Source: Anaerolineae bacterium
Lineage (GTDB): Bacteria > Chloroflexota > Anaerolineae > Promineifilales > Promineifilaceae
DNA: 63,484 bases
Assembly (NCBI GenBank): GCA_019637635.1
Contig: JAHBVI010000026.1
Location: 1-63,484 of the forward strand
Direction: 5' to 3'
Shown: positions 1 through 8,429 of the stretch, one piece after another
Position numbering within the stretch: the stretch's first letter is position 1
How the letters are laid out: the number at the start of each line of letters is the position of its first letter
Made by a program: the position numbers and the translations under genes
Notes under the pieces: generated by a model
What the model was told of the DNA's origin: nothing
What the model saw: the letters and a program-made list of their open reading frames with translations, nothing else
Databases searched by the model: none

Positions 1-39
1 TTGTTAATATGAATACTAAATGGTTGAATCATGCCGAGA

Positions 40-68
40 TTGGTCAATCTCCAATCTCTAATCTCCCA
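40..68. repeat. dispersed GGAGATT/AATCTCC hairpin repeat, copy 1
   Basis: The spacer just past the 3' end of the first kinase gene contains tandem AATCTCC-like units (AATCTCCAATCTCTAATCTCC), part of a family seen again at about 17.9, 27.7, 42.9, 43.9, 45.3 and 57.2 kb. Copies usually have GGAGATT units on one side and AATCTCC units on the other, so they can fold as hairpins. Function unknown. Confidence 0.7.
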
Positions 69-1329
69 CCGGCAACTCAAAACCCACCACAGCCCCGCCG
101 CCGGGCGCATTGTCCGCCCAGATACGGCCGTTGTGCCCCTCCACAATGCCCCGCGCAATGGCTAAACCCAGGCCGGCGCCGCCGGTTTTGCGGCTGCGCG
201 CCTGTTCACCCCGGTAAAATTGCTCAAATACACGCGGCAAATCGTCAGTGTTAAAACCGGGGCCGCTGTCTTGCACGGTGACGCGCACACGGTCGGCGGC
301 GCGCACGGCCGTGACCTGCACTTCCCCATTTGCCGGTGTGTATCGCAGGGCATTGCCGATCAGGTTGGTTAGCACCCGGCCAATTTTGGGGGCGTTCATG
401 GGTACGGGGTCTACGTCGGCGGCGACACGGCCGTGCAGGACAATGCCCCGCTGCTCGGCCAATACCTGGAAGCTCTCTAAAGTGTCGGAGATGAGGTCGC
501 TTAACGAGTGGGGGGACTTGGCCAACGCCAGCCCACCGGCGTCCATTTGCGCCAGTTCAAACAGGTCATCAATCAGGCCATTGAGGGCAATGATGTCGCC
601 GCGCATGGTGCGGTAGTAGCGTTGGGTGGTTTCCGGGTCGCTGACCACGCCATCGTGCAGGGCTTCGATCATGGCGCGGATGCTGGTCAGCGGGGTGCGC
701 AAATCGTGGGAGGCCCAGGCGACCAGATCACGGCGCATCTTTTCCACTTCGGCGCGCTCTTTTTCGGCGCGCTGTAATTGGGCGGCCATGTCGTTGAAGG
801 CATGGGCGAGTTGGGCTACTTCGTCACGGCCGTGAATCTGCACCCGCGCCTCTAAATCGCCGGCGGCAATTGCCTGCGCCGAGGCCGCCAACTGGTTCAG
901 GCCATCGGTGACGCTGGCGGCGACGAAGACGCCAAAGGTCATGGCAATGATGGCCGCAAAGAGCAGCAGTACGCCGCTTAAAATCAGGTCGTGTTCGCTG
1001 TTGAAAAACATCTGCCGGGACATCACCCACACGTTAAACAGAATGACAAAGGCGGCCCAGGCGTAAGTCATCAGCAGGGTCAGACTGAGGGAAGGGGAAC
1101 GGGCCAGCCCGCGCCGGTACAGCCCATAACCCACCACCAGCGACAGCAGTGACGTCGCCGACAACCACACCACCAGCAGGGTGATGTCTTGCAGCGGCGC
1201 CTGCATCCACAGGCGCATCAGCAGCACAGCCACCACCAACGCGGCCACAATGCCCACCACAAACAATCGCCAGGGGGCGCGGCTGAAACGGCCGAGGTAG
1301 GAGGGGGAGGGGGAGAGGGGAGTGATCAT
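58..1329 (-). CDS. membrane sensor histidine kinase (HAMP-HisKA-HATPase)
   Basis: Two-component sensor kinase of the inner membrane. Four hydrophobic segments fill roughly the first 150 residues. They are followed by a HAMP linker (DGLNQLAASAQAIAAGDLEA), a HisKA dimerisation helix with the phospho-acceptor His in ASHDLRTPL, and an HATPase_c domain with the N box (NLIGNALRYTP), G1 (DSGPGFN) and G2 (GGAGLGLAIA). I chose the ATG at 1329. An open frame runs back to 1380, but those 17 codons are made of the ACGCATCAC repeat that fills the junction with the upstream regulator gene. It lies directly downstream of the OmpR-type regulator on the same strand and is surely its partner. The signal sensed cannot be told; there is little extracytoplasmic sequence. 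Confidence 0.9.
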   Translation of the reverse strand: MITPLSPSPSYLGRFSRAPWRLFVVGIVAALVVAVLLMRLWMQAPLQDITLLVVWLSATSLLSLVVGYGLYRRGLARSPSLSLTLLMTYAWAAFVILFNVWVMSRQMFFNSEHDLILSGVLLLFAAIIAMTFGVFVAASVTDGLNQLAASAQAIAAGDLEARVQIHGRDEVAQLAHAFNDMAAQLQRAEKERAEVEKMRRDLVAWASHDLRTPLTSIRAMIEALHDGVVSDPETTQRYYRTMRGDIIALNGLIDDLFELAQMDAGGLALAKSPHSLSDLISDTLESFQVLAEQRGIVLHGRVAADVDPVPMNAPKIGRVLTNLIGNALRYTPANGEVQVTAVRAADRVRVTVQDSGPGFNTDDLPRVFEQFYRGEQARSRKTGGAGLGLAIARGIVEGHNGRIWADNAPGGGAVVGFELPVGD

Positions 1330-1339
1330 ATGGTGAAAA

Positions 1340-1386
1340 CGTGACGAGTGATGCGTGACGAGTGAGACCTCACGCATCACTCGTCA
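1340..1386. repeat. ACGCATCAC/GTGATGCGT junction repeat
   Basis: GTGACGAGTGATGCGTGACG faces CACGCATCACTCGTCA in inverted orientation at the junction of the regulator and kinase genes. The same unit family recurs at about 6.45, 23.84 and 47.41 kb. Confidence 0.75.
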
Positions 1387-2109
1387 TTCTCCAGAGTCAA
1401 ATTTATACCCCACCCCCCACACCGTCAGCAGCCAGGTGGGGTTGCTGGGGTCGGCTTCTATTTTTTCGCGCAGGCGGCGGATGTGAACGGTGACGGTGCT
1501 GGGGTCTACATATTCGGAGAAGCCCCAGACGCGCTCTAGCAACTGGTCGCGTTTGAAGACCTGGCGGGGGTGGGCGGCCATGAAGTAGAGCAGGTTGAAT
1601 TCGGTGGCGGTGAGTTCCACCGTTTCACCGCGCACGGTGACGAGGCGGGTTTTGGGGTCAATGGAAAGTTGGGGAAAGTGATACGGCCGTTCCCCCGCTT
1701 CCGGCCCCGTTTGCCCATGGGTGCGCCGCAGCACCGCCTTGACTCTGGATACCAGTTCCGCCGGGGAGAAAGGTTTGGTCACGTAATCATCCGCGCCCAG
1801 TTCCAGGCCGTAGATGCGGTCTATCTCTTGCTGGCGGGCGGTGAGCAGGATGACGGGCACGTTGGATGTGGGATCGGCGCGCAGGCGGCGCATAATTTCC
1901 ATGCCGTCAATCTCCGGCAGCATCACGTCCAGGACGACGAGAGCGGGTAGCTGTTCGCGGATGGTGTTGATGGCGGCACGGCCGTCGCGGGCCACCCGCA
2001 CTGTGAATCCTTCGCGCTGTAAATAGAGGCTGACCACTTCGACCACCGAAGCCTCATCATCTACCACTAAAATGTCGCCAAATTGGGTTAAGCGTTGGTT
2101 CTGTACCAT
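1384..2109 (-). CDS. OmpR/PhoB-family response regulator
   Basis: DNA-binding response regulator of 241 residues. The receiver domain (about residues 12-125) shows the acidic pair in VVDDE, the phospho-acceptor Asp in LDVMLP, the Thr of LLTAR and the Lys of VTKPF. A winged-helix output domain follows (about 145-238), ending in the usual HIRRLREKIE and WGVGYKF signatures. It is the first gene of a two-gene unit with the kinase just downstream (spacing of a few bases apart from the repeat). The targets are unknown; nothing in the window is an obvious regulon except possibly the pair itself. Confidence 0.93.
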   Translation of the reverse strand: MVQNQRLTQFGDILVVDDEASVVEVVSLYLQREGFTVRVARDGRAAINTIREQLPALVVLDVMLPEIDGMEIMRRLRADPTSNVPVILLTARQQEIDRIYGLELGADDYVTKPFSPAELVSRVKAVLRRTHGQTGPEAGERPYHFPQLSIDPKTRLVTVRGETVELTATEFNLLYFMAAHPRQVFKRDQLLERVWGFSEYVDPSTVTVHIRRLREKIEADPSNPTWLLTVWGVGYKFDSGE

Positions 2110-2154
2110 ACGGCCTCTGTTTTAGCCGAAAAATGTTACGTGGTGGTTACAAGA

Positions 2155-2366
2155 TGTCATTCCGAGAAGTCTGCGACAGCCTGCTCTGAGCTTGTCGAAG
2201 GGAGGAATCTTTCGCGCAGGCGGAGTATCTTCTCAATATCTCGTGGCGAAGTGCGCATCCTCAGATGCGCATCTGAGGATGCGCACTCCTCTCACCCCTA
2301 TTTATTAAGATGCTACCTGGCGGAGATGAAAGATTCCTCGCTCCGAAGACTCCGCTCGGAATGACA
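2155..2366. repeat. composite dispersed repeat: TGTCATTCCGAG ends with nested palindrome
   Basis: This 297-base spacer holds no gene. It is bounded by inverted copies of a TGTCATTCCGAG...GAGGAATCTTT sequence (2155-2215 and 2328-2366), the same element that lies at 10543-10627. Nested inside is a perfect 36-base palindrome, 2251-2286, whose arms are GTGCGCATCCTCAGATGC and its complement with no loop. Related arms recur at 54372-54422. The whole reads as a non-coding mobile hairpin with a second one inserted in it. Confidence 0.75.
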
Positions 2367-2406
2367 AATGACTGTTTCAGACGCGGAAGAGTTGATCGGC
2401 AATTGC

Positions 2407-3954
2407 TCAATCACTTCCTCGCAAAAAACGTCCCGGCGTTTCTGGTGTGGGTTGGCCGTTTTGCAGGATGACACGGCCGTTTACTAACACCGCTCGCACA
2501 CCCACCGCCAGTTCATAGGGTTGGTCGTAAGTCGCTTTGTCGGCAATGGTTTGGGGGTCGAAGATGACCAGGTCGGCGAACTGGTTTTCGGCGATGACAC
2601 CCCGGTTGGTGAGGCCAAATTGGGCGGCGGGGAAACCGGTCATCTTGTGGACGGCCGTTTCCCACGAAAACAACCCCTTTTCCCGCACCCCCCAACCGAG
2701 CAGCCGGGCGGCAGAGCCATATTGTCGGGGATGGATGTGCCCGTCGGGGAAGTAGATGCCGTCGCTGCCCATCAGGTAACGGCCGTGCGCCAGAAAAGGG
2801 GCGACTCGTTCATCATCCCCCAGGTGGAACACCAGCAGCACGGCCATGCCCTCGCTGATAAGCAGGTCACAGAGCGCGTCGGCGGGCGGGCGTTGGGCGG
2901 CGGCCACGTACTCGGCCAGGGTGTGGCCCTGCCAATAGGCGTTGGCGCGGCTGGCGACCCAGGCGATGCGTACTTTGTCCAGGGGGGTGTCTTGCAGGGC
3001 ACGGCCGAAGCGGGCGCGCAGGCCGGGGTCGGTCAGTTTGGGCAGGGCGGCCAGGGGGCCATGCTGGAATATCTCATGGGGCAGCAGGTATTGGAGCATG
3101 GTGGAGCTGGGCAGGTACGGGTACACATCAAAGGAGAATTCCACTTCGTTGACGGCGACGGTGTCAATGTAATGGAGGATGGCTTCGGCTTCGGCGGGGT
3201 CGTTGGCTTTGAGGTGGGAGATATGCACGGGCACGCCCGCCTGCCGCCCAATCTGCACGGCTTCTTGCACCCCGGCGAGGGTGCCCAGGTTGTAGCGGAC
3301 GTGGGTGACGTAAACGCCGCCGGGAGCCATCATGCGGCAGGCTTCAATGAGTTCGGCGGTGGTGGCAAAACATTCGTCCACGTAATCCAGCCCGGTGGAA
3401 AGGCCCAGTGCGCCATCTTCCATGCCTTGCTGGATGAGCCGTTTGATTTCGTACTGTTGGAAGTCGTCGGGGAATCGCTGGCCGAAGCCGCAGGCCAGGG
3501 TGCGCACGTTGGCGTAGGGGATGAAGGTGGCTGTGTTTTGGGCGGTACGGCCGTGCAATTCCCCCATGAAGTCGCCAATGCTTTGCCAGCCGGTGTAGTC
3601 GCTCAGTTGCAGGCCATTGAGCGGGCGCAGGTACTGTATCCATTCGCGCCAGGTGACGGCGTTGACGGGGGCGTAGGAGATGCCGTCCAGCATCAGGAAT
3701 TCGGTGGTGAAGCCCTGGCTGGTTTTGGCAAGCTGGTGCGGTTCTTTACGCAGCCAGCCGTCGGAATGGGTATGCGCGTCAATGAAACCGGGGGCGACGA
3801 AATGGCCGGTGGTGTCCAACACCTGGGCGGCAGTGGCGTCTTGCAAATTGCCTACGGCCGTCACCCGATCCCCTTGTATACCTATATCAGCCAAATAGCG
3901 GGGGTGGTTACGGCCGTTAATCACCTCGCCACCACGAATCAATACGTCAAACAT
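2407..3954 (-). CDS. N-acyl-D-amino-acid deacylase (amidohydrolase family)
   Basis: Metal-dependent amidohydrolase of 515 residues that resembles D-aminoacylases, which remove the acyl group from N-acyl-D-amino acids. The N-terminal beta sandwich starts [14 protein letters not shown], followed by the metal-binding [10 protein letters not shown] (His-x-His) motif. A carboxylate-bearing GLDYVDE segment comes next, then VTHVRYN, the HISHLKA histidine, and MGSDGIYFP with the conserved Asp near the C-terminus. The start at 3954 is preceded by AGAGGAAGAACC, a good ribosome site; the open frame reaches 3993 but without support. It stands alone, with no neighbour that names its substrate. Hydantoinase- or dipeptidase-like substrates are possible alternatives within the superfamily. 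Confidence 0.85.
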   Translation of the reverse strand: MFDVLIRGGEVINGRNHPRYLADIGIQGDRVTAVGNLQDATAAQVLDTTGHFVAPGFIDAHTHSDGWLRKEPHQLAKTSQGFTTEFLMLDGISYAPVNAVTWREWIQYLRPLNGLQLSDYTGWQSIGDFMGELHGRTAQNTATFIPYANVRTLACGFGQRFPDDFQQYEIKRLIQQGMEDGALGLSTGLDYVDECFATTAELIEACRMMAPGGVYVTHVRYNLGTLAGVQEAVQIGRQAGVPVHISHLKANDPAEAEAILHYIDTVAVNEVEFSFDVYPYLPSSTMLQYLLPHEIFQHGPLAALPKLTDPGLRARFGRALQDTPLDKVRIAWVASRANAYWQGHTLAEYVAAAQRPPADALCDLLISEGMAVLLVFHLGDDERVAPFLAHGRYLMGSDGIYFPDGHIHPRQYGSAARLLGWGVREKGLFSWETAVHKMTGFPAAQFGLTNRGVIAENQFADLVIFDPQTIADKATYDQPYELAVGVRAVLVNGRVILQNGQPTPETPGRFLRGSD

Positions 3955-4203
3955 GGTTCTTCCTCTGTGCTTAAAATTCAAACTGTACCCCACAAATGGG
4001 CAATGTGAATGGGAGAATTATACGGCCGTACCCCCCTACTACCCAATCCCATTCTATTTACTGTGGCCGGTGTTCAAACCACGCTACACCGGGAAAATTT
4101 TGCACCAAAGCCCCAAAACATTATCCCAATATCTTTAGAATTGGTGTATTATAAGGTCGATCAAATTTTATAGATGGCTTAAAGACTGCCAAAGGGGAAA
4201 ACC

Positions 4204-5343
4204 ATGGGATTCAGATTTAGAAGATCTATAAAGATTGCGCCTGGCGTGAAAATGCATGTTGGAAAACGAGGCCCAAGCAGCATTGGTGCTGGAGGATTCA
4301 ATTTTGGTAAGCGTGGGGTTCACCATAATATAAATATACCTGGCACAGGCATATCATATCGTTATAAGGTTGCCGGTAAATCAAGGTCAAAACCAAAAAC
4401 AAAACCTCAACAAACAAAGGTTCATAAGCAAAAAACACAAACAGAGATGGCTGTGGAATTTAAGTTACAGGATGATGGTTCTGTTATTTGTGTTGATAAG
4501 AAAGGCAAACCGCTTCCTGAGATACTTGTACAAGAAGCAAAGAAACAGAATCGAGAAATTATAATTGAATGGCTAGATATACAGGCTGCAAATTATAATG
4601 CCGAGATTGCAGCTTTAACTCATTTGCACCTGGGCACTCCTGCTCCAAACAGAGAAATTGTTATTAATCCCCAACCTGAACTTCCTAAACTCAAGAAAGA
4701 AGGGATAGTAGCAAAACTTTTTAACAAATCTCGTGAGAAGATAGAAAAAGAGAACGAAGCAATGCAACTCGCTTATGAAAAAGAGTTGAAAGATTGGGAG
4801 GAAGCTGAAAAGGCCCTAAGAACAAATCCAGAAGTAATGAGTACGGTTCTATCGAGTGCATTAAGTTCCATTGAATGGCCCCGTGAAACGTTAGTATCAT
4901 TTGATATTATTGATGAAGGCCGTAGAGTTATGCTTGATGTAGATTTACCAGAAATTGAAGATTTACCTTTTCAAGAAGCCAAAACGAATAAAAGCCAATT
5001 GTCTCTGACAATAAAGGACATTTCACAAAGACAACAAAGATTAAATTACCTGAGTCATATACATGCGATTGGTTTTAGATTTATCGGCGAGGTATTTGCC
5101 CATTTGCCTTCGGTATCAGAAGTTGTATTTTCTGGATTTTCTCAAAGAGTTAGTAAACAGACAGCACATGTCGAGGATGAATATCTGTATAGTGTTCGAG
5201 TTAAGCAAGATTTGTGGCAGCGAATGAACTTTGATAATTTGGAAAACCTGAATGTCGTTGAATGCTTTGAACAGTTTGATGTTCGACGCAAAATCACATC
5301 TACCGGAATCATCACCCCTATAGAACCATTTGAAGTTGTTTAG
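4204..5343 (+). CDS. DUF4236 domain protein
   Basis: Protein of 379 residues with an N-terminal DUF4236 domain (MGFRFRRSIKIAPGVKMHVG, then GISYRYK by about residue 58). This Gly/Lys/Arg-rich beta domain of unknown function is widespread in bacteria and phage-like contexts. A basic linker (about 60-85), a charged, partly helical middle (about 170-225) and a mixed C-terminal domain of about 130 residues follow. The ATG is preceded by AAAGGGGAAAACC. Base composition is clearly AT-rich compared with the flanks and the ACGGCCGT palindrome is absent, so the gene was probably acquired horizontally together with the next one, which follows about 70 bases downstream. Function unknown. Confidence 0.75.
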   Translation: MGFRFRRSIKIAPGVKMHVGKRGPSSIGAGGFNFGKRGVHHNINIPGTGISYRYKVAGKSRSKPKTKPQQTKVHKQKTQTEMAVEFKLQDDGSVICVDKKGKPLPEILVQEAKKQNREIIIEWLDIQAANYNAEIAALTHLHLGTPAPNREIVINPQPELPKLKKEGIVAKLFNKSREKIEKENEAMQLAYEKELKDWEEAEKALRTNPEVMSTVLSSALSSIEWPRETLVSFDIIDEGRRVMLDVDLPEIEDLPFQEAKTNKSQLSLTIKDISQRQQRLNYLSHIHAIGFRFIGEVFAHLPSVSEVVFSGFSQRVSKQTAHVEDEYLYSVRVKQDLWQRMNFDNLENLNVVECFEQFDVRRKITSTGIITPIEPFEVV

Positions 5344-5410
5344 CAAGCTCACACGTTGTCAGATGGGTTGGAGAGTCTCTTATCTCGATCACAACATGAG
5401 GAAAGAATCT

Positions 5411-5974
5411 ATGGCTCCAAGAACTTTCTCAGAATCAGAAAAGAATGCTTTAAAGCATTCTGTAAATCGTTGGTTAACCGAAAGTCAAAGGTGGAAAGAT
5501 GAATTCGAAACACTACTGCCAAAGCCAATGGTGGACTATCCATCAGATACTGACTCGCTTGTGATTAGCGCCACTTATTTTCTTATTGCAGCAGGTTGCA
5601 CATACTATCACTGTCAGACTTTACTTGAAGCAAAATTAGGTGGTAGAAATGAAGCAAAAAAAGAGTTGGAAAAATATCGCAAACGATATCCTGCAATACA
5701 ATCTTTGCTCGACCGTCGTGATTGGCTTAATCATGGCGCAATTAATAGAAAGCCAGATTTCCAATTAGTTTTCGCTATGGTCAAGGGGCCAGATAAAACA
5801 TTTGAAGAAGCCCTTTCTGAAATTAAGCATAAAGATAGAGTTACTATAAAACAGAGCGTTCGATTGCTATGGGGAGATAAAGATGAACTATCTACTGACG
5901 AAATTTTACATTGGCAACAGGTTGTAATATCAGAACTCAAAAAGATGATCGAAGAAATTGGATATAATTCTTGA
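5411..5974 (+). CDS. hypothetical protein with a HEPN-like R-x4-H motif
   Basis: Helical protein of about 187 residues. The open frame begins at 5330, but the start at 5411 has the best ribosome site (GAGGAAAG, spacing about 5); 5396 is an alternative. The sequence RRDWLNHGAIN, about 110 residues in, matches the Rx4-6H catalytic pattern of HEPN ribonucleases, with a preceding helix that is rich in Lys/Glu. The match is a short motif only, so the HEPN reading is an inference. The gene is AT-rich like its upstream partner and probably co-transcribed with it. It could be an RNase toxin or effector of a defence pair, or simply an uncharacterised helical protein. Confidence 0.6.
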   Translation: MAPRTFSESEKNALKHSVNRWLTESQRWKDEFETLLPKPMVDYPSDTDSLVISATYFLIAAGCTYYHCQTLLEAKLGGRNEAKKELEKYRKRYPAIQSLLDRRDWLNHGAINRKPDFQLVFAMVKGPDKTFEEALSEIKHKDRVTIKQSVRLLWGDKDELSTDEILHWQQVVISELKKMIEEIGYNS

Positions 5975-6054
5975 TATGACGCAGTCTTGCCTGCTCGATC
6001 AGTTTAATAAGCTGGTGCATGTTCGTACCCCCCTTCCACCCACTCCCATTCTTA

Positions 6055-6063
6055 TGCTACGAT
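6055..6063 (+). promoter_or_regulatory. candidate extended -10 promoter of a small RNA
   Basis: TGCTACGAT matches an extended -10 element (TGn + TACGAT). The very similar TGCTACAAT lies before the gene at 25050. It sits about 90-140 bases before an intrinsic terminator with no reading frame in between. Confidence 0.35.
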
Positions 6064-6065
6064 AG

Positions 6066-6195
6066 CCGCCATCCAGACTTTTGCATAGCCGGATGAGCCT
6101 TTCATCCACCTGGACAATGTATCAAACAAGAAATAAACCAGACTTAAACTCAGGCAAAGGCGTGGTGGGTCAAAACCCACCACGCCTTTGTTTTA
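6066..6195 (+). ncRNA. candidate structured small RNA upstream of kdp
   Basis: Between a candidate -10 and a strong terminator there is no plausible reading frame, but there are nested pairings: TCCAG (about 6072) with CTGGA (about 6110) around a perfect GGATGA-GCCTT-TCATCC hairpin (about 6092-6108). I could not match it to a known riboswitch class. A c-di-AMP (ydaO) riboswitch was considered because of the kdp genes downstream, but the conserved bases I remember were not evident. It ends some 300 bases before kdpF, so it is more likely a free RNA than a leader. Confidence 0.3.
6155..6194 (+). terminator. intrinsic terminator
   Basis: A 16-base-pair stem, CAAAGGCGTGGTGGGT and its exact complement with a four-base loop, is followed by TTTTA. 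No annotated gene ends near it, which is why a small RNA is suspected. Confidence 0.8.
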
Positions 6196-6260
6196 TGGGG
6201 CAGCCCACACCAGGCGATATAACCAACCATTAGTGCTTCAACAAAATAATATTGTGGGAT

Positions 6261-6316
6261 GAGGAGAGCAGCACGCCCACGTGCTGCTCGTTCGCATGTG
6301 GGCGTGCGAACTCCTC
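6261..6316. repeat. multi-arm palindromic repeat bounded by GAGGAG/CTCCTC
   Basis: Two adjacent perfect hairpins, GAGCAGCACG-CCCA-complement (6266-6289) and GTTCGCA...TGCGAAC (6290-6311), are enclosed by GAGGAG and CTCCTC, giving a cloverleaf-like fold. The outer boundary and style match 54363-54432 and, in part, 2251-2291. The rest of the 5975-6492 spacer, apart from the RNA candidate and the ACGCATCAC repeat, shows nothing I can name. Confidence 0.55.
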
Positions 6317-6447
6317 AAATTCAACCTGGTCAGGTATTAGTCTTGCCATCTTGATACTTTCTATACACTGCTGACGCCAGTCTGTACCCCGCCTTAACCT
6401 TACACGCAGTACAGTTTAGGAAACTGTGATGCCTAATACGTGACCTT

Positions 6448-6474
6448 TCACGCATCACGCATCACGCATCACGC
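6448..6474. repeat. tandem ACGCATC repeat before kdpF
   Basis: Three tandem ACGCATC units follow a TGAC; same family as at 1340, 23837 and 47412. It ends 19 bases before the kdpF start codon, within the likely kdp leader. Confidence 0.7.
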
Positions 6475-6492
6475 TCAAACGGAGATGTTTCC

Positions 6493-6582
6493 ATGACGGT
6501 ATTGTATGTGTTCACGGCCGTACTCGCGCTCAGTCTGCTGCTGTATCTACTGGCGGCGCTGCTGAAGCCGGAATGGTTCTGA
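6493..6582 (+). CDS. kdpF: KdpF small subunit of the K+-transporting ATPase
   Basis: A 29-residue membrane peptide read directly from the sequence: MTVLYVFTAVLALSLLLYLL followed by AALLKPEWF. Single transmembrane helix, length and the Lys-Pro-Glu-x-Phe-like tail are as in KdpF, the stabilising subunit of the KdpFABC complex. It starts 9 bases after GGAGATG and ends 10 bases before kdpA. It is below the size most gene callers accept. Confidence 0.85.
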   Translation: MTVLYVFTAVLALSLLLYLLAALLKPEWF

Positions 6583-6592
6583 GGTATAGAAG

Positions 6593-8323
6593 ATGATAGG
6601 TTGGCTGCAAATCATGTTGTATCTGGCGGCGCTGCTGTTGCTCGCCTGGCCCCTGGGCCTGTACATGGCCCGCTTGTATCAGGGGGAAAGGGTCTGGCTG
6701 GGGCGTTGGTTACGGCCGTTAGAAAACGGTTTCTATCGCCTAGCCGGGGTCAACCCGGAAGCAGAGATGGGCTGGCGGGCTTATGCGATGGCGCTGCTGG
6801 TTTTCAACGGTCTGGGGCTGCTGGTAGTTTTTCTGCTGCAACGGCTACAGGGCTGGCTGCCGCTCAACCCCCAGGGATTCACGGCCGTACCCACCCCGCT
6901 CGCTTTTAACACGGCCGTCTCCTTCGCCTCCAACACCAACTGGCAGTTCTACGGCGGCGAAACCACCATGAGCTATCTCACCCAGATGATGGGGTTGAGC
7001 GTACAAAACTTCCTCTCCGCCGCCACCGGCATGGCCGTGCTGGTGGCGCTCATTCGTGGCCTGGCCCGCCAGCGCGCTAACGAGATCGGCAATTTCTGGG
7101 TAGACCTGACCCGCACTGTGCTTTACATCTTGCTGCCGCTGGCTTTGCTGCTGGCGCTGCTGCTGGTATCGCAGGGGGTGGTGCAGACCTTTTTGCCAGA
7201 GCAAACGGCCGTGCTGCGCGACTCCACCACCAATACCGACGGCCAGGCCGTCTCCGTCCAGACCATCGCCCTCGGCCCGGCGGCTTCACAAATTGCCATC
7301 AAACAATTGGGCACCAATGGCGGTGGTTTCTTCAACGTCAATTCTGCCCACCCCTTTGAAAACCCCACCCCCCTGTCCAACTTCCTGGAACTGCTGGCCA
7401 TCCTGCTCATCCCGGCGGCGCTGTGCGCTACCTTTGGCGAGATGGTGGGAGACCGGCGGCAGGGGGTGGCGCTGCTGGCCGTTATGCTCATCGTGTTTGT
7501 TGGCTTTCTAGGTACGGCCGTATGGGCCGAACAATCCGGTAATCCTCGCCTGGCAGCATTGGGCATTGACCAGACCGCCAGTGCCGCCCAATCCGGCGGC
7601 AACATGGAAGGTAAAGAGGCCCGCTTTGGCATTGCCAATTCGGCGCTGTGGGCCACCGCCACCACCGCTGCTTCCAACGGTTCCGTCAATTCCATGCACG
7701 ACTCTTACACGCCGCTGGGCGGGCTGGCGCCGCTGCTGCTGATGCAGTTGGGCGAAGTCATCTTTGGCGGCGTGGGGTCCGGGTTGTATGGGCTGCTGGC
7801 CTTTGCCATCGCCGCCGTTTTTGTGGCCGGGCTGATGGTGGGGCGCACCCCGGAATACCTGGGCAAAAAGATTGAAACGTTTGAGATGAAAATGGCGACG
7901 CTGGTGATTTTGATTCCGCCGCTGGTGGTGCTGCTGCTCACGGCCGTAGCCGTCAGCCTGCCCGCCGGGCAAAGTGGCGCCACCAATCCCGGCCCGCACG
8001 GTTTCAGCCAGATTTTGTACGCCTTCTCCTCCATGGGCAACAACAACGGCAGCGCCTTCGCCGGGATCAACGGCAGCCACCCCTTTTACGCCTACAGCGG
8101 CGCGCTGGCGATGGTGATCGCCCGCTACTGGCTCATCCTGCCCATCCTGGCCATCGCCGGCTCATTGGCCGCCAAACAAAAAATCCCGACCGGCGCGGGC
8201 ACGTTGCCAACCCACACCCCCCTCTTTGTCGTCTGGTTGATCGTCATCATCATCGTCGTCGGCGCATTGAGTTTCCTGCCCGCCCTGGCGCTGGGGCCAA
8301 TTGTGGAGCAGTTGTTATTATGA
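6593..8323 (+). CDS. kdpA: K+-transporting ATPase subunit A (channel-like)
   Basis: Potassium-binding, channel-like subunit of the high-affinity P-type pump KdpFABC, in the inner membrane. At 576 residues it has the usual family length and about ten hydrophobic segments. The four selectivity-filter regions can be seen: [30 protein letters not shown] and MGNNNGSAF. The ATG at 6593 has GAGG ten bases upstream. The stop TGA at 8321-8323 overlaps the first possible ATG of kdpB, so the two are translationally coupled. Expression is expected under K+ limitation through KdpD/KdpE, both present downstream. Confidence 0.97.
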   Translation: MIGWLQIMLYLAALLLLAWPLGLYMARLYQGERVWLGRWLRPLENGFYRLAGVNPEAEMGWRAYAMALLVFNGLGLLVVFLLQRLQGWLPLNPQGFTAVPTPLAFNTAVSFASNTNWQFYGGETTMSYLTQMMGLSVQNFLSAATGMAVLVALIRGLARQRANEIGNFWVDLTRTVLYILLPLALLLALLLVSQGVVQTFLPEQTAVLRDSTTNTDGQAVSVQTIALGPAASQIAIKQLGTNGGGFFNVNSAHPFENPTPLSNFLELLAILLIPAALCATFGEMVGDRRQGVALLAVMLIVFVGFLGTAVWAEQSGNPRLAALGIDQTASAAQSGGNMEGKEARFGIANSALWATATTAASNGSVNSMHDSYTPLGGLAPLLLMQLGEVIFGGVGSGLYGLLAFAIAAVFVAGLMVGRTPEYLGKKIETFEMKMATLVILIPPLVVLLLTAVAVSLPAGQSGATNPGPHGFSQILYAFSSMGNNNGSAFAGINGSHPFYAYSGALAMVIARYWLILPILAIAGSLAAKQKIPTGAGTLPTHTPLFVVWLIVIIIVVGALSFLPALALGPIVEQLLL

Positions 8324-8429
8324 GCAAAAAGACAACGCTCTGGCCGGTCTCCAGACCGTGCCAGGCAGCGCGGCACGGTCTGGAGACCGGCCGCAGCCAG
8401 AAAGCTATTATGAGCAAAAAGACAAGAAC
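8315..8429. mobile_element. palindromic insertion duplicating the kdpB start
   Basis: A perfect 21-base-pair inverted repeat (8342-8362 and 8372-8392; arm begins GGCCGGTCTCCAGACC) with a 9-base loop lies between two direct copies of TATTATGAGCAAAAAGACAA. The second copy lies exactly 90 bases after the first. This looks like a miniature hairpin element with a duplicated target or a template-switch product. The 90-base length keeps the frame, so both ATGs can start kdpB. Confidence 0.7.

Noticed and set aside
2095..2364. 89-residue frame in the first large spacer
   Set aside because: It runs through dispersed repeat DNA and has no family features.
2521..4008. 495-residue open frame on the + strand opposite the deacylase gene
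   Set aside because: Gly/Val/His-rich shadow of a GC-rich gene; the minus-strand frame has clear amidohydrolase motifs.
6066..6195. c-di-AMP (ydaO) riboswitch ahead of kdp
   Set aside because: Would fit the K+ context, but I could not find the conserved bases, and the unit ends at a terminator 300 bases before kdpF.
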